From Bryum argenteum (lineage: Eukaryota > Streptophyta > Bryopsida > Bryales > Bryaceae): DNA of 64,000 nt. The first letter of the stretch is position 1. Every line of letters starts with the position of its first letter. The stretch spans positions 1,803,001 through 1,867,000 of the forward strand of contig CM073321.1 of assembly GCA_037043015.1 (NCBI GenBank). Reading direction: 5' to 3'. The notes below the pieces were generated by a model that searched no databases, was not told the DNA's origin, and saw only the letters and a list, made by a program, of their open reading frames with translations. Shown one piece after another: positions 10,491-22,835 of this stretch. The position numbers and the translations under genes were made by a program.

Positions 10491-11978
10491 TTAGTTTAAA
10501 ATTATTGTTAAGTACAATAAGAGAATAGTAGTTGTAGAAAGAGCCATGAAACTTGAGAGCTACTAGATTTTAAAAGCATCATATACAAAAAACCTTACGA
10601 CTTGTAGTATTTGATTTGTTGTGGATGAAACCCTAAAACTTGTTATGGAAGAAACTCTATGGCTTACAATATCTCCTTTGTTGTGGAAAGAACTCTAAAG
10701 CTTGATTAGTTGTAGTTGATAACTTGAAAATGTCATCAGATGTCTATGATGATGTCTGCAGAGATGTCTTAGAGCATGTTTATGAAGATGTCTAAAAGGA
10801 TGTCTAATTGTATTGATTGCATTCCGTTTTGTGGGGTGGAACATGAGGGGTCGGGGTCCCCGTACGGTGGTAAGGAAAGCTTAAAGGATACATGAACATA
10901 GAAGAAGTATGCCAAAGCAAGTAAGTTGCTGTTTTTTGACAACTGCAGAGAGGCGGCAAAACACGATCTGAGGCCGCGAACAGATATGTGCATGGATGTT
11001 TATGACATGGTCTTCAATGATGTCTTAAATGATGTCTTCAAGGATGTCTGTAAGGATGTATGCTTGAATGTCCGCAAGAATGTCTAACTGTGTGCATATC
11101 TTGAGGTCATGATGAAAACTATATCAACCTAGGTAGTGCAATTAAATGGATCTAAATCACAATTTTTTGTTTTTACAAACCCCTTGTTTAAATGCAATCG
11201 ATATTGACTTATTGAACAAGTGCAGCGGCAGGACATGCATATTACCGTAGAGGTATCGACCGCAAGCAATGGTAGAGGGACATCGTGGAGAGACATCGTC
11301 TTTGAAGACATACTATAAAACATTTTGTCAAATATCTGAAAAAACACCTCCAAAACATCCTCACAGACATCTTCAAAACATCATATAAAACATCTTATAA
11401 AACATTTTGTAAGACCACAGAAAACATCCTATACACATCCCGCAAAGCATGATCTAAGACATCGTGCAACATGAAAAGTAATCACTACAATGTCTAAGTA
11501 GACGACTCCGCCGACGTGCTTCGACTACTAAATACATCACCGTAGACATTGTTTAATGTTTCATAAGACATTGTAAAAGGTATCATTAGACATCCTTATA
11601 TGTCTCGCAAGACATTCTTAGCTGTCTTTCAATTTCTTTTATGACCATTATTTCAAGATAAAAGCAGTCAAAACTATGTTGACGTGGCATGCTACGTCGG
11701 ATTTTTCCCGGTGCCATGTCAGATTTTCCCGGGTGCCACGTTAGATTTTATCAAATCCACGATGGATTTTGGCGCCGCCACGTCACGATTTGATTGACCA
11801 CGGAAAACTCCACATCAGGATGAAATTCATTGTCATGTCGCACTGCCCATCCACATGGCGTTGATGTGTCCTCCACGTGACCGACTTCTTACCCTCCCAA
11901 GTTTACCTTGACACATCATATTTTCAAAGACATCTTCCTATATTTCAAAGGTCTTCTTTATGTCTTCTTAGACACTAA

Positions 11979-12147
11979 TGAAGATTAGAGATCTTGCATG
12001 TTTATGTCTTTTACTTGAACTTGTCTTGCATTGCATGTTTGTATTTGAAAGTGGTGTCTATTGCTTGGAGGGCTAATTAGCGTTGTACTCCATCCCCACG
12101 GCCCAACTTGTGGCTTAAAAACCGGGTCAACGGAATTTAGGCTCACA
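11979..12147 (+). repeat. Last 169 bp of a long LTR (5' LTR remnant)
   Basis: This stretch matches 29,403-29,571 with few changes and ends in CTCACA just before a primer site. The first 2 kb of the same LTR is missing here and is replaced by CACTA-2 DNA. The break point is the same one at which the LTR copy on the minus strand at 41,783 stops. Confidence 0.85.
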
Positions 12148-12150
12148 TAA

Positions 12151-12170
12151 TTGGTGCGTGTGCCGGGAGG
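12151..12170 (+). other. Degenerate primer-binding site
   Basis: TTGGTGCGTGTGCCGGGAGG follows the LTR end by 3 bases. It resembles the complement of the 3' end of plant tRNA-Asp (TGG.GC...TGCCGGG) with several mismatches. Confidence 0.5.
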
Positions 12171-12210
12171 GTCGTGTATTTTACTCTTTGTGTGGTTGTT
12201 TTTTTTTAAT

Positions 12211-12243
<33 letters not shown>

Positions 12244-14306
12244 AGGAGTCAAGGACCAGCTTACTAATTATAGTAAGCTGGAGTCTCTAAGTTAGAGAAG
12301 AATTGAGCTTTCGAGCTTATTTATGTAGCTTGCTCTTTGGTTGTGTCGTTCTGTTTGCATTGACTTAGAGAGCTTAGTAGAAATTGGATGAGTTTATGTG
12401 GTTTATGTGCTTGCATTGATCTAACTTGTGGTTGAGTTGGTGTAGGATTAGGTGTGCTTGGGAGCAAGAAGACCATATTAATATTCTTAAGTAATCTGTG
12501 AAGGCATTGGCTACGTTATTGGTTTTATTAAAATCGTGTACTTTGCTTTCTTTGCTTTGCTTTCTTTTGTTTTGCCTTGTTTGTCTTGCCTTTAATCTTT
12601 GGTTGTGTGTGCAGCCAAGACCGGAGGAGCTTTTGTAAACACTGTTGTTCTTTTTGTTGTTTTTTTCGTGGGAAGTTGTAACTTAGCGAGCCGACTGATC
12701 CGGACACGAGGTGGGAGTGTTGGCCATTTGGCCAAAGCCCATCGGTGTTGTTGAGAACTGTTCATTGTTATTTTGTGGAGGGTTGTTTGAGTTGGCCTTG
12801 TGTTACCGTCCAAGTAATTGGACGTCAAGGGAAGTCTTTCCCTTATCTTTTGTAGTCAAGTGAGAAGGTTAAGGCCATATTACTATTAATAGTAATTTGT
12901 CCCTTTTTATTGTGACGCCCGGAGTGTGTTATAAACACATCGTGCCCTACCCTAGCAGAATGGAACTTCGGTTTTAGTCCACTCATAGGCGAAAGTGGAT
13001 TGTATCCGCCATTTGGGTGGGATTCACTTGTGTTTAGTTTGTGCGATCTCCTCGCAAAGGAAAGTGTTAGTTCACCATTGTTCGGTGAACTACACTTGTG
13101 TATAGTTGCTTTTATTTATATAGGTTTTTGTATACGGTGAGGTTGGGCTAATCGCCGGCGGGACCGTTTATGTTGTTTGAAATCGAGATCGTTGGCAGTG
13201 ATGCCCCAACGGTTTTGAGAGGTTGTGTTTGCAGGTTGAACTTATAAGTTGCCCTGAACCCGTCCATTGCGACTTTTGTGGTCCAACCGTGAATTGTACT
13301 TAAAAACCTTTGAAATTCTTTGTAAACCTCTCGTAGGTCCGGTAGCCAAATGGTAAATCGGGAAGTGTGCCGGATAAAGCCGCTTATTCAAGGACTGGCA
13401 CGGGGTCCTTCGGTAGTTACCACTCCCAAGACGTGCGCCATCTCAGTAAGGGGCGGAGGACACTTTGTTTACTTGTGGGTAAAAAGTTGTTTTAATTCTT
13501 AAAATTCACCAAGTTTAATTGAATGATTTTGTATGCTGCCCGGAACTTTCCTTGGTCGCTTTAGGGTCCTTAGAGGTCCTGAACGGTGATTTTAACATTG
13601 AAATCTAGCTTAGTAATTTTCCGTGAGTTTGATTTGCTAATTATCCCGGTTAGACTTTAAAGCAAATGAATCTAGGGGCCTGGGAAAGTGTTACTCCTAG
13701 TAAGCGAAACCTAACTTTGACAGGTGGTTAAAGTTGCATTTTTTATGACCACCATCTCTCGCCCATGGGGGAAATGGGAGTGAGGATTTGAGGTGTGAGG
13801 GTTATCTCGGACGTGGTACCGGGGTGCACTACCCGGTATCAAGGACCACCTCCTCTCCTTGTGCTTACCGGGCTTGAAGGCACCGCGGGCGAAAGGTTGC
13901 GGCCATCCCACGCTTCGGCAGTTAGTGCGCGGTGACCAAGGGGGATTATCGGTGTTGGCCGGTAGGGGGCAAGGCTACCGATTCCCCACCTTCATGCACG
14001 GGCACTCGGGTTCTTAATTGTGGCGCTTTTCTCTACGTGGTGGATAAACGAGTCTTCTTTTATGTTGGTGGACCCACTTACTCGAGGAGGCTAGAGGTCT
14101 CAATCTAGGTGATACGATGGCCCTTGTGTTGGCCAATTGCTTGAGGATTTTGTCCTACTTGTTCCTACCCATTTGCAATCATTTTGTCGTGCAAGTTACG
14201 CACTTGAGTTTGGTTGACGGTTTTTTAGGATTGTTGGTGCAAAGAGAGTAGACGATTGAACCTCCACTAGGGATGATCCCAATGATGACAAAGGAGGTGA
14301 CCCCCG
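12171..14306 (+). other. Retrotransposon leader, no gene seen
   Basis: A 2.1 kb untranslated leader lies between the primer site and gag. It holds a run of about 40 T at 12,203-12,242 and no convincing ORF. Confidence 0.6.
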
Positions 14307-15038
14307 ATGGTTACACTTAGATCGAAATCTTCTTATGAATTTCCGTCTATTTCTAAGAACACCTACAATCGGTTTAGACATTTAGAAAGGGAACTCTTAC
14401 CCCAAGAATTAGAGGGTGGCCCTGAAGGATTAGCGGTCGCGGTAGTACCGGGAGTCCCGACAGCCCCGCTAACCATGGACAGAGGGCTGCAAAACCCTGC
14501 GGATGCAATGATGGCCCCTAGGGGACTTCCGATAGTGATGCCCCCGGGTCTAGGACCGCGGAATATGATTGTACACCTCCCGAGGTTTTCCAGTATGGCC
14601 TACGAGGACCCCTCCAACCATGTTGAGAGATATATTGAGGCCCTCGTAATTAATGTCATACCTGAGGAAACCTATCGGTTAGTGGAGTTTTCCACCACGT
14701 TGGAGGGGGCGGCCTATGAGTGTTACCGCTCGCATGCTCCCGAGACGTTTGCGGATTGGCCCACTTTACAAATCGCCTTTTTAAGGCAATTCGGATTTAA
14801 CAAACAATCCACTATTCGGAGTGTTTTAACCGCCATACCTCAAACCGTGGACGAGGCCCAAACGGCGGCTCGTCGCGTGAAGAGGATTGAGAAGGAGAAC
14901 AACCAGATGTGGGCCCGAACGGTCGCCGCGGTCCCTTCTTTTATTCCTACACACTACACACCCCGTCAAGGAGACGGCTCGATTTTGGGGGAGTCATCTA
15001 TAGCTCATTTACTCCAAGGTCCTGGATATGTGCGCTAG
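14307..15038 (+). pseudogene. gypsy gag, capsid part
   Basis: A 243-residue ORF from MVTLRSKSSY contains the retrotransposon capsid domain at about residues 90-200: VHLPRFSSMAYEDPSNHVERYIEAL, split here as an aromatic-rich start, then VEFSTTLEGAAYECYR and FADWPTLQIAFLRQF, the usual spacing of plant gypsy capsids. It ends with a stop at 15,036; the nucleocapsid continues after a frame change. The ATG is the first good one after the leader. Confidence 0.8.
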
Positions 15039-15166
15039 ACACCCCTTGATTCGAGGCCACTAGTTTCTCAAATCCAATGGAACCCCCAACCGGAACCCGT
15101 TAGCGTGGGGCGGTTGACAGAATTGGAGGACGATTCAAAAGGGCTAATGACGATCTAAAAGAGGAT

Positions 15167-15628
15167 ATGATGAAAACAATTAAGTTTCTGGGGGATCAAT
15201 TGACCATGGCCATCAATGCGAAAAATGTGAATGTCACGCCACCACCAAATGAGATCGGGAATTATCCCTCGAACATATGGTGCATAAATTGCAAGCAATA
15301 TGGCCATAGTCCCACCCATTGCTTGGGAACACCTAACCAGATGGCCTATGTTCCACCGCATAACCGGCAAAACCCGCCTAACCCCAAGGGAGGTAACCAA
15401 TCCCAATCTAGGAGGACGGTCTGTCCCACATGTGGCCGGCACCACCCTCTTGGCCCGGGAAGGTGTTGGGTAGAAACAGGTGTGGTATGTGGGGGTTGCG
15501 GGGAAAATTACCCCACCAAGATGTGCCGGCGTAACCAACTAGGTACCGGAACGGGTGCGGGGGGTTCAAGTAACCTCAAGCTGCCCCAAACCTCGCAACA
15601 AAAGTACCACGTGCAAACATATCCTTGA
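15167..15628 (+). pseudogene. gypsy nucleocapsid with zinc-knuckle-like Cys clusters
   Basis: The fragment includes WCINCKQYGHSPTHC, a complete C-x2-C-x4-H-x4-C knuckle, then two further Cys clusters (CPTCGRHHPLGPGRC and CGGCGENYPTKMC) that look like variant knuckles. It would bind the element RNA. It stays in one frame with the protease ORF that follows, apart from stops. Confidence 0.75.
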
Positions 15629-15832
15629 CCGTGGTACCCCCAACCTAATACTAGTGTTGTATCGCAATCACCGACACAAGGCCCGGGACCAAGTACCCCT
15701 CAACCTCAATACTACATAAGGGTACCGCCGGTCCCGCCTAGTGCACCTCCTCAACGGAGTTACCCAATCCCGGTTTCATCTCAAGATGTCCGGAATGAGG
15801 GGATAGCATCCGGTAACTCTTAAACCCCGAGG

Positions 15833-16759
15833 GTGGGCCCATCAACCTCCCAACCTCCAGATCACCAAATTTTAAACTTGGTAATACATGAGGAAGAGGC
15901 ACCCGAGATGGTTAGCTGTAATAGAGGACCGGTAGAGCACGAGGTGGCGGTCATGACACGCCAACATCGGGCAACCAATCCTCCCTCGGAGTCAATCTCC
16001 ACGGATGAAAGTGTTTCGGAAGAGGCAGCGGATATCTCGGCCGTGAAAGAGTTCTTGGGGGACCAACTAAATGGAACTCCTCTAATAGAACCGCCGATTG
16101 ACCAACCCTCAATGGAGGGAGATCACCTAGACCCTATTGATGATGAGGAGGATAACCTCTACCGATTTGTGGACCCCACCGGTTTAGAAATCCGGGAACA
16201 CCTAGAGCCTATAGCTCGGGGAACCCGCGTGTTCAACCCGGCCGAAGATTATGATCTTTGGACGGATCTTTGTAGTCTCCGGGCGAACAATTCTGTGGCT
16301 CAACTTATTCGGGTAGCACCCTCTTTGAGGAAGGAGTTCAAGGAAGGGGCCACGGTGCCCCGGAGACCTCGAAGGGCGGTAATGACCGCTAGGATCTATG
16401 GAAGCCCCTTAGTTGATGACAACGGCCTCGAAATCGATGTCTCGATCTTGGATTGGATTCTTCCGGGGGCCCTTACTGACAATAGAAGAGGCATTAATAT
16501 CATGCTCCTCACCACGATGGTAAAACTTGGTCTTTCCATCAACGGTCCGTCTCCCTATATTGTCAAGGTAGCGAATCAGCGGCCCATCACCCCTTTAGGC
16601 GAGATTACCCAATGCCAAATGGAGGCGAGTGGTGAGGTTTACACGCTTACTTTTCACGTTTTGCGGCTTGAAGCTAACAAGGCCGCCTACCGCCTTCTTC
16701 TAGGGAGAGATTGGTTGACGCGGGCCAACGCCTCGGAGCGTTGGTCCATCAATCAATGA
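15833..16759 (+). pseudogene. gypsy aspartic protease region
   Basis: Residues 190-308 form a retropepsin-like domain: ALTDNRRGINIM stands where LVDGGSGVNIL is usual, followed by RPITPLGE and LLLGRDWLTRANA. The catalytic triplet is TDN rather than DGG or DSG, so the enzyme would be dead. Residues 1-190 are an acidic linker. The stop at 16,757 is followed in the same frame by a further 77 codons (16,796-17,029) of linker, after which coding similarity ends. Confidence 0.7.
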
Positions 16760-17050
16760 AGTGTCAAGTTTGGTCTGCCGGATAACCGGTCGTTTGTGAC
16801 AATGGGGTCCTGGGTCCCCGTGCCTACAGAGACACTTGCAAAGGGGCCAAAGGTACCGGCGGTCACCGATGGCGAGGGGGTTAGTCTAGTGCAACCTACG
16901 CTTGTGTCGGGAAAACCCCCCATTGATCTAGGCGTGATCAAAAATCTCGGCCCAGGACTTTATGATTGGGAGGATGTTGGTGAGTTCACGGCATGGGGGG
17001 AACCCACCGGTGTGAGCGTTGAGCGGTGAGCGGTGACCGGTGAGCGGTAA

Positions 17051-18147
17051 AGTTTGAGCAGTAAGAAAAAAAAAGTTAAAAGTTAATGGCCCTATTAGCA
17101 TGGAATGGGTGGTTCCGAAATTTGAAATGGTTATATTTCGGCATTAAAGTAGCTAAAACTGTGGATATAGGTTCTTTATCCATTTCTTTTCATCGTATTG
17201 GGGTCCTACAATATTTCATGAATAATCCACATTTATAAGTTTGAATACAAGTTAATTAATTATGGCTAACATCATCATGTGTAATCCATACAATTCAAAT
17301 CATCTACTGGCCTCGTTCACTCACAAATACAAAACTCAAAACAAAATTTAGAATGGCCCAATAGAGCATCAATAAATTCACTTTATCGATTTTAAAATTT
17401 CGAGTATAATTAGGGCTGACGTTATCAATTACCTATTACACTTGTCAGAATTATATGTAAAGGCTTCGGTTTATATGATCTGAAGTTTATAACTTCAAGT
17501 CGTCTTTCCATGTCTCCTTGTAAGGTGTACAGAAAGACATTCACGTGGCATTGTAGTGGTCCGGGTTCGATTCTCCTCGACCTCGTTTGAGCGTTGCATT
17601 GCGTCTTAAAGCAGCTATCTTGAGCTATGCAAATACTAGACCACAACCCCTACCAACATTGGCAAGATTCAATCACTCCCATGGAAAATAAAGAAACCTT
17701 CTGAAACTTTTAGTTTGCATTGAGTTTAAAACTTAAACATGTAGATGAATTAAATTAAGAAATCGTTAAACGTTCATGATTAAAAGGTAAACGTCATATA
17801 TAGATATAAAAACGTATAATAAAACCACATGTATGACCAATGCCGTAGGGCAACTACAGATATATGATCCTACGTACTCCAAACCAAACCAGGAAAATAA
17901 AAACACCTAGGATGCTGATGGTGAACCACCATTAAAGTGTTGGTCACACTGATCAGCCTCATCGTCTATAAACGTAAGCACTCTTGAGCTAAAGCATCGA
18001 CGTCTACTACTATCCGATAAGACGGGAGAAGAGGCAGCGACAAAATCTTGAGCTATCCGCTCCCTATAAGATGGTAGGGTGAAGGTTTGCGGAGGACTAC
18101 TGTAGAGACTTCAGTCGCCAATTAAACGTCAATCGGAACCTGCGATT
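17051..18147. other. AT-rich stretch, no gene seen
   Basis: I find no supported ORF, terminal repeat or RNA gene here. It separates the truncated gypsy from the ParB-like gene, and may be 3' flank of the latter. Confidence 0.5.
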
Positions 18148-18777
18148 CTAAAAGTACAAAAAAGTCAATACCAACAAATTATTAGCAAGTGAAGTTGACA
18201 ATAGTAGGAAGGGAAGTAAGAGAGAATTTTGCACAAAATGTAGGACGTTGCTTCTTCTGAAGCGGTTTAAAACTCTCACTGTCGTAGTCATAATCTGGAA
18301 CCGAATCACCGCTTTCTTCCTCAATAGCGGTACATCCACGTATGCCGATAAAAGTCCGTCAAATATCGATTCATCAGCTTCAACAGCAATGAGATGACGG
18401 TTCGATCGCGCGCAGGCAATTACGAAAGCACCTACATAACACCAACCTACATCAAAACCACAATCTTGAATAAGTTGAACGGGAATTGGTACTAGCAACA
18501 ACAAACATGTACTAGGGCTACAGTCAAAGACAATTCCCCGCTTGTCTGTAAGAGAATCAATAAAACACTGGATGAAGGAGGGATCTTTCTCTCGCAAGCG
18601 ACGCCATAGGGTACCATCCTCCTTCTTACGAATGGAGTCTTTGCTCGCGAAATTGAAAACATGGTCCTCCTTGTTAGAAAGAATGGGCACAACTGCGTAC
18701 TCTTTTGCAACCTGCCTGATGGTGAATCTGGTGGCGAAGGACTTCCAACCAAAGACCTTAATGTGGAAGTTGAGACT
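18148..18777 (-). other. Methyltransferase motif I/X exons of copy i
   Basis: One exon (18,777-18,513) ends in REKDPSFIQCFIDSLTDKRG then IVFDCSP. After an 81 bp GT-AG intron (18,512-18,432) the frame continues with AFVIACARSNRHLIAVEADE. Put together this follows the end of beta-class N6/N4 methyltransferases: a helix that packs before motif I, a strand ending in Asp (VFD), a small-residue loop, then a strand ending in an acidic residue (IAVEADE). The glycines of the usual GxG loop are missing. The fit across the intron in both sequence and frame is the strongest evidence that the gene was spliced. Confidence 0.6.
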
Positions 18778-18862
18778 CTGCAAAATTCAGTTCACGAGAG
18801 AAATCTCAAAAACATTGTAAATAATCATGAATGGTGATTTGAATGCAGAATGACGGCCATAC

Positions 18863-19166
18863 CGTTTTCAAGTGAGGCCATTGGCATGGAATTATATCCC
18901 CACCAATCTTGCACCATTCGGAAATCAAAAGCCTTTGACTCGGCATCTAGAGCTTTCTCGACTCGACGGTCCTTGGGATGCATTACATGTATCGCATCCT
19001 CGTTTGTCAAGTTGTAGAAAGTAATAAAGAACACACTCTCGAAGTAGCTTTTCTCTCGCTTGTTCCATGAAGGGATTTCGATGAGCAACACGTCCGGCAC
19101 GAGTAAGTGCTCGGGAACGTCTGCGTAGATGAGATCAATACCAGAATGCGGGTGTTTTGTGCCCAT
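18863..19166 (-). other. Methyltransferase motif IV exon of copy i
   Basis: The exon reads GIDLIYADVPEHLL, the position and setting of the catalytic DPPY/DPPW motif IV of amino-methyltransferases (DLIYADPPW in many), here DVPE. It continues with FFITFYNLTNEDAIHV, KDRRVEKALDAESK and RMVQDWWGYNSMPM. Motif IV precedes motif I, the order of the beta class. The changed catalytic residues argue against activity of this copy. A block further upstream (19.45-19.3 kb) ends in a donor site and would precede it. Confidence 0.55.
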
Positions 19167-21355
19167 TTCCTTTCATAGGTACTTCCTATCCTTGCCAATC
19201 TTTGGAAATCACAATAAGTTAGATGTGTTGCAAGCAATGTGTTCCAATTAAAATTTCAGAAAGAAAATAATGTAATAAAACATTAAAGATATAATACCTT
19301 TTTGATGTGGTTGATGATGTCCATGACTTCTGTGTCCCTGTCTTTAGTTTCATGAGCTGCCTTTTGAACAGAATCTCCAATATCCCCTTTTTCCAAGTAC
19401 ATTGGAAGAGGAATAGTAATCTCAGAAGACAAGCAGTCTTCAACATGCTTTGGTTCAAGAAAAGGGAGTGAAGCGATCTTCTTTCCGGAGTTGAGGTCGA
19501 AGGCGGTGGTGATGAATTATTTGTAACACCACCCGTCGAGACCTGAGTCGATATTGCAGCGAGGCTTCGACGATTCCCAACAGCCCCATGAGAATGTTGA
19601 GTCAAATTTGGCTCACAACCACCTACATCAGAAATAGCGATAAGATGACAACACTGAGATTTGTCTTGTAGATTTGCAGAGCCGTTGGCAGCAGTATTCT
19701 TGCATTTCTTGCCCTTCGCTTGAGGTTGCGAAGGGCTACGATTGGTGGTTTAGCAGGTACTGCAAATACTGGCGGAGGGGGGGATCCATCAGGCAAGATC
19801 GAGAAGTTGTTGTTGTCGTCCTCAATCATTGCTTCGGTAGCAACGGCCGTGGAAGGTCCTTGAAGCAGATGCTTCTCGTCCCGATGGACAAAGTTGTCGT
19901 CACACTCGAGAAACCAACCTCCTGTCATCAATTGAGCTTAGTAAAACGGTGCTGCTGGTGAGCCGAGAAACATTTTGTCTGGATCTTCCTCGACTACCAC
20001 GTCTTTGAAATCGGAGGAAATCTGCGGAGCGGCAAGGCCTCTCTTGGGCACGAGCTTATGCTTGATGTACCTGCACGTGGAAATAAACTTTTGAACGCTT
20101 GAAACCAAATGAAACTTAAGAATGCATGAGAAGAAGGTTATGAAATGGGAACACACCTGAAAACCAATCGAATTCATGTCTCTACGCCACCCGCAATTTT
20201 CTCCAGTTTAGAGCCTTTAAGGAACTTCGGACTCGCATTGGGCCTGAGGTAGTTCTCGAAGGCCTTATCCCAGAGTATAAGCCTCCATTTCTCTACGTAG
20301 TCTAAAGGCTTGAGAATGTTGTCATTCCAAGTAATGAAGAAATTTTTTTGTAATTTTATAGTGTTATGGTTTTCTTCAAGTTTTTCTTCCAAGTATTTGG
20401 CCACCTGCAATTGGATAACAAACGTTAGAACACAATTTTGAAATACAAATGTGGATTGAATAACTTAAGGACGTTGATGTGGTTACCTGTGCCTATAGAG
20501 AGGCGCGGTTAAGTTAGACACTTAGAGGTTTATTCTGGACGGGCACAGGGAAGTAGTTAGCCTCGCGAACCTCTAACAAAGAAGTCCACCATCATAACCA
20601 TTGCGTCTTAAAATCCTTGTGGTAATTTGTCGTTGCTATCAAGTACAAGCGGTCTAGCGTGAATTCTGAAATCAAGTTTTTGCTGTAGTGCGAGTATATC
20701 TGCAAAGGCGATGAACCATGAAGCATGTGAGTAAAAAAAGATAATTAGATTTTTGGATTTCAAATAAACTACAATGGCATACCTCTTTGACTCATTTGCC
20801 CCCGACGTCTTTGTTCGCAACTGCCAACATCTTATCGAATTCTTTCGAGCGAATTTTTCTTATATCTAATTTTCCGGCAGTGTCCACGGCAGTCCAGACT
20901 CCCGATGCAGTGCGCTTGTCAATGGGGGTCTCGGCGTTGTATTCTGCTTCTGCCTCGTTTGATGTCTTAGCAATTTTTCTCTACAACAAATATATACAAT
21001 AAATTTGAGCAAAATATTAATCAATTGAAATACGATAAGAGAAAGGTACGGAAGAATCACAAATTTGCCGCGTATAGGAACTTCACGAACACGTCTATCG
21101 CGAGTGGGTACCATTTATCTTCTTCTTCTCCTGCACTCTTTCGCAAGTCTTGTAATCCTCTTTGCTGATTAGGTCTTTAAAATCTGTGAGTTTCAATTTT
21201 CCGAATTTCCGCATGCATTGGAGCTGGGAGCAAAAGTTATCTTCGACATGCACATTTTCTGTAGACCTGTTCACAACATTGTTCACAACATTTAGTGAGA
21301 CAAACATTGTATGTAGTGAAAGTGATTAAATAAAATATATAAAACTTTGAGAAGC

Positions 21356-21706
21356 TCACCAGTTAATATTGGCCATTGCAAATAGGAGAAGATTCATTTC
21401 TTGTCGACCGTCAAGAATAATGCAATCTACAGAAATGTACCATGGCCTTTTATCAGGATGGTACCGCTCAATGTGCCTCCGCCATGCCGTCACTCGATGA
21501 TTTCCTTCATATACGTAGAAGTATTTATCGCTGAACTGATGGAGGTCCGTCAAGATCTCCTCAAACTCGTCATTAACCGCTTTCCAATGAGGGTTTTCCA
21601 AAAAATCGTCAGTAGGTTTTACATGACACAGCCCCCCCTTGGTCGAGTAGAGGGAAACGTACAGCACACGATCACCCTCCCGGTACGCCATGTTAAACTC
21701 TTTCAT
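21356..21706 (-). other. ParB/sulfiredoxin-like exon of copy i
   Basis: The block reads FSDKYFYVYEGNHRVTAW, then PWYISVDCIILD and LLLFAMANIN. ParB-family N-terminal domains have a strand followed by a DG(H/N)HR..A box; VYEGNHRVTAW fits it. A parallel copy at 34,366-34,592 keeps the same spacing (FSNKMFDVWDGN, AWHLEVDCILLE). In phages such domains precede methyltransferases and may bind or nick DNA; the role here is inferred only. Confidence 0.55.
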
Positions 21707-22514
21707 GAGTTTTTGGACGTCAAGGTGAATGATCGGTCAGACCTTCGGATGAGTTTTTAATCGACACAAAAGAATGTTGAAGCGCGATTTGTTTACCAGT
21801 TTGTTCCGAAGCCGATTGATGACATAGATATGCTCGCCTTTGTGCAATTGTCTCATCTCTTCTCCAATCAATCCGGCGTCCTTGCCCTTAAGATGGTCCG
21901 GCATTTTGAAGCCTTCCACGTCATCTGAATCTAGCTGAGGAGCCCATCACCACATTTGACAATAGTATCTTTGTTTTGTGAGCGCTCTTGAGTACGCACC
22001 AGAGACAAAAGACGCTAAATGAGCAATGGCTCAAATACCCCAGAGTTATTGTCATCAGTGGGAGTTTCTTGAGTGTCATCAACTGGAAGTGTCATCTCAT
22101 TGTCGGGGGAGAGGAGAATTGGTGCAGCCGGCGATGGCGCTTCACGAGTGGCCTTTTCATTGAATTCAAAATCGTCTGAAACTCGCATTTGTTAACATCC
22201 GCTTTGCATAAGAGACAAACCGGAAAAGCAGGAGTACTCAATGACATCAAAATGAATGCCCTTACAGCACGCCGATTGTCTACTACATTAGGTATAGGAG
22301 CGCAGAAAGCTAAGATGTAACTTTCACAATCGAAATCATCTTCAACGTTTCGCTTCTGCTCCATGTATATAATCTGCAAATACCTATAGCAAGTCAATCT
22401 ACACATTTCGAAAGAAGGTGAGCAGCACGTTGATTCCAAATCTCAGACTAATCATCAAAGAAAAATAGATGAAAATTTTAAAACAAGCAAGAAAGCACGA
22501 AAACAACAAATCAG

Positions 22515-22835
22515 AAGCCCCATCTGGCTTGCAGATCCCTTCCCGGCAGCGGCCATCACCGAGGGCTCATAGAAAATCTAGACAATTGTCGGGCAGACTT
22601 TCTGATTTGCCGCCGCAAGATTGAGGGGAGAAAATTCAAAACTTCGCAACAAGCTGTAAAAACAAGAATACCTGCAATTCAAATGCCCTCTCTCGCTTGC
22701 AGATTCCTTCACAGCAGAGGCCATCACCGAGGATTCATCAAAAATCTAGACAATTGTCGGGTAGGCTTGATGATTCGCCGCCGCTGGCCTGAAGGGAGGA
22801 AATTCAAATCATCGCAACAAACTGTAAAAACCTCT
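22515..22835 (+). repeat. 168 bp tandem duplication
   Basis: Two copies with anchors GCAGATCCCTTCCCGGCAG (22,531) and GCAGATTCCTTCACAGCAG (22,699) share the following CCATCACCGAGG, ATCTAGACAATTGTCGGG and AACTGTAAAAAC. It lies in what should be an intron of copy i. Confidence 0.75.

Larger units (their letters stand above)
9304..11978 (+). mobile_element. CACTA-2 left arm (non-autonomous)
   Basis: It begins with CACTATAAGAAAACCATCG, nearly identical to the inverted terminus at 41,687 (CACTACAAGAAAACCATCG), and is preceded by AAA, the 3 bp target duplication. The arm has no coding capacity. It is packed with a subterminal motif: GATGTCT on the plus strand up to about 11.1 kb, then the reverse complement AGACATC from about 11.28 kb on. 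That polarity switch is what a short, complete CACTA shows between its two ends, so most of a roughly 2.8 kb element is here and only its last 96 bp are displaced to 41,687-41,782. Confidence 0.8.
11979..17050 (+). mobile_element. Truncated gypsy retrotransposon (LTR end, gag, protease)
   Basis: The order is LTR end, primer site, long leader, capsid, two zinc-knuckle-like Cys clusters and retroviral-type protease, all on the plus strand. Reverse transcriptase, RNase H, integrase and 3' LTR are absent: similarity ends near 17,050 in a short GAGCGGT repeat and a purine stretch. The protease region resembles that of the first gypsy element (RPITPLGE against APITPLGI, LLGRDWL against ILGRPWL), so both are gypsy. 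Capsid and protease are in different frames. Confidence 0.8.

Noticed and set aside
17540..17575. tRNA-like T-arm (GGGTTCGATTCTCC)
   Set aside because: No matching acceptor stem, D-arm or anticodon arm is found on either side.
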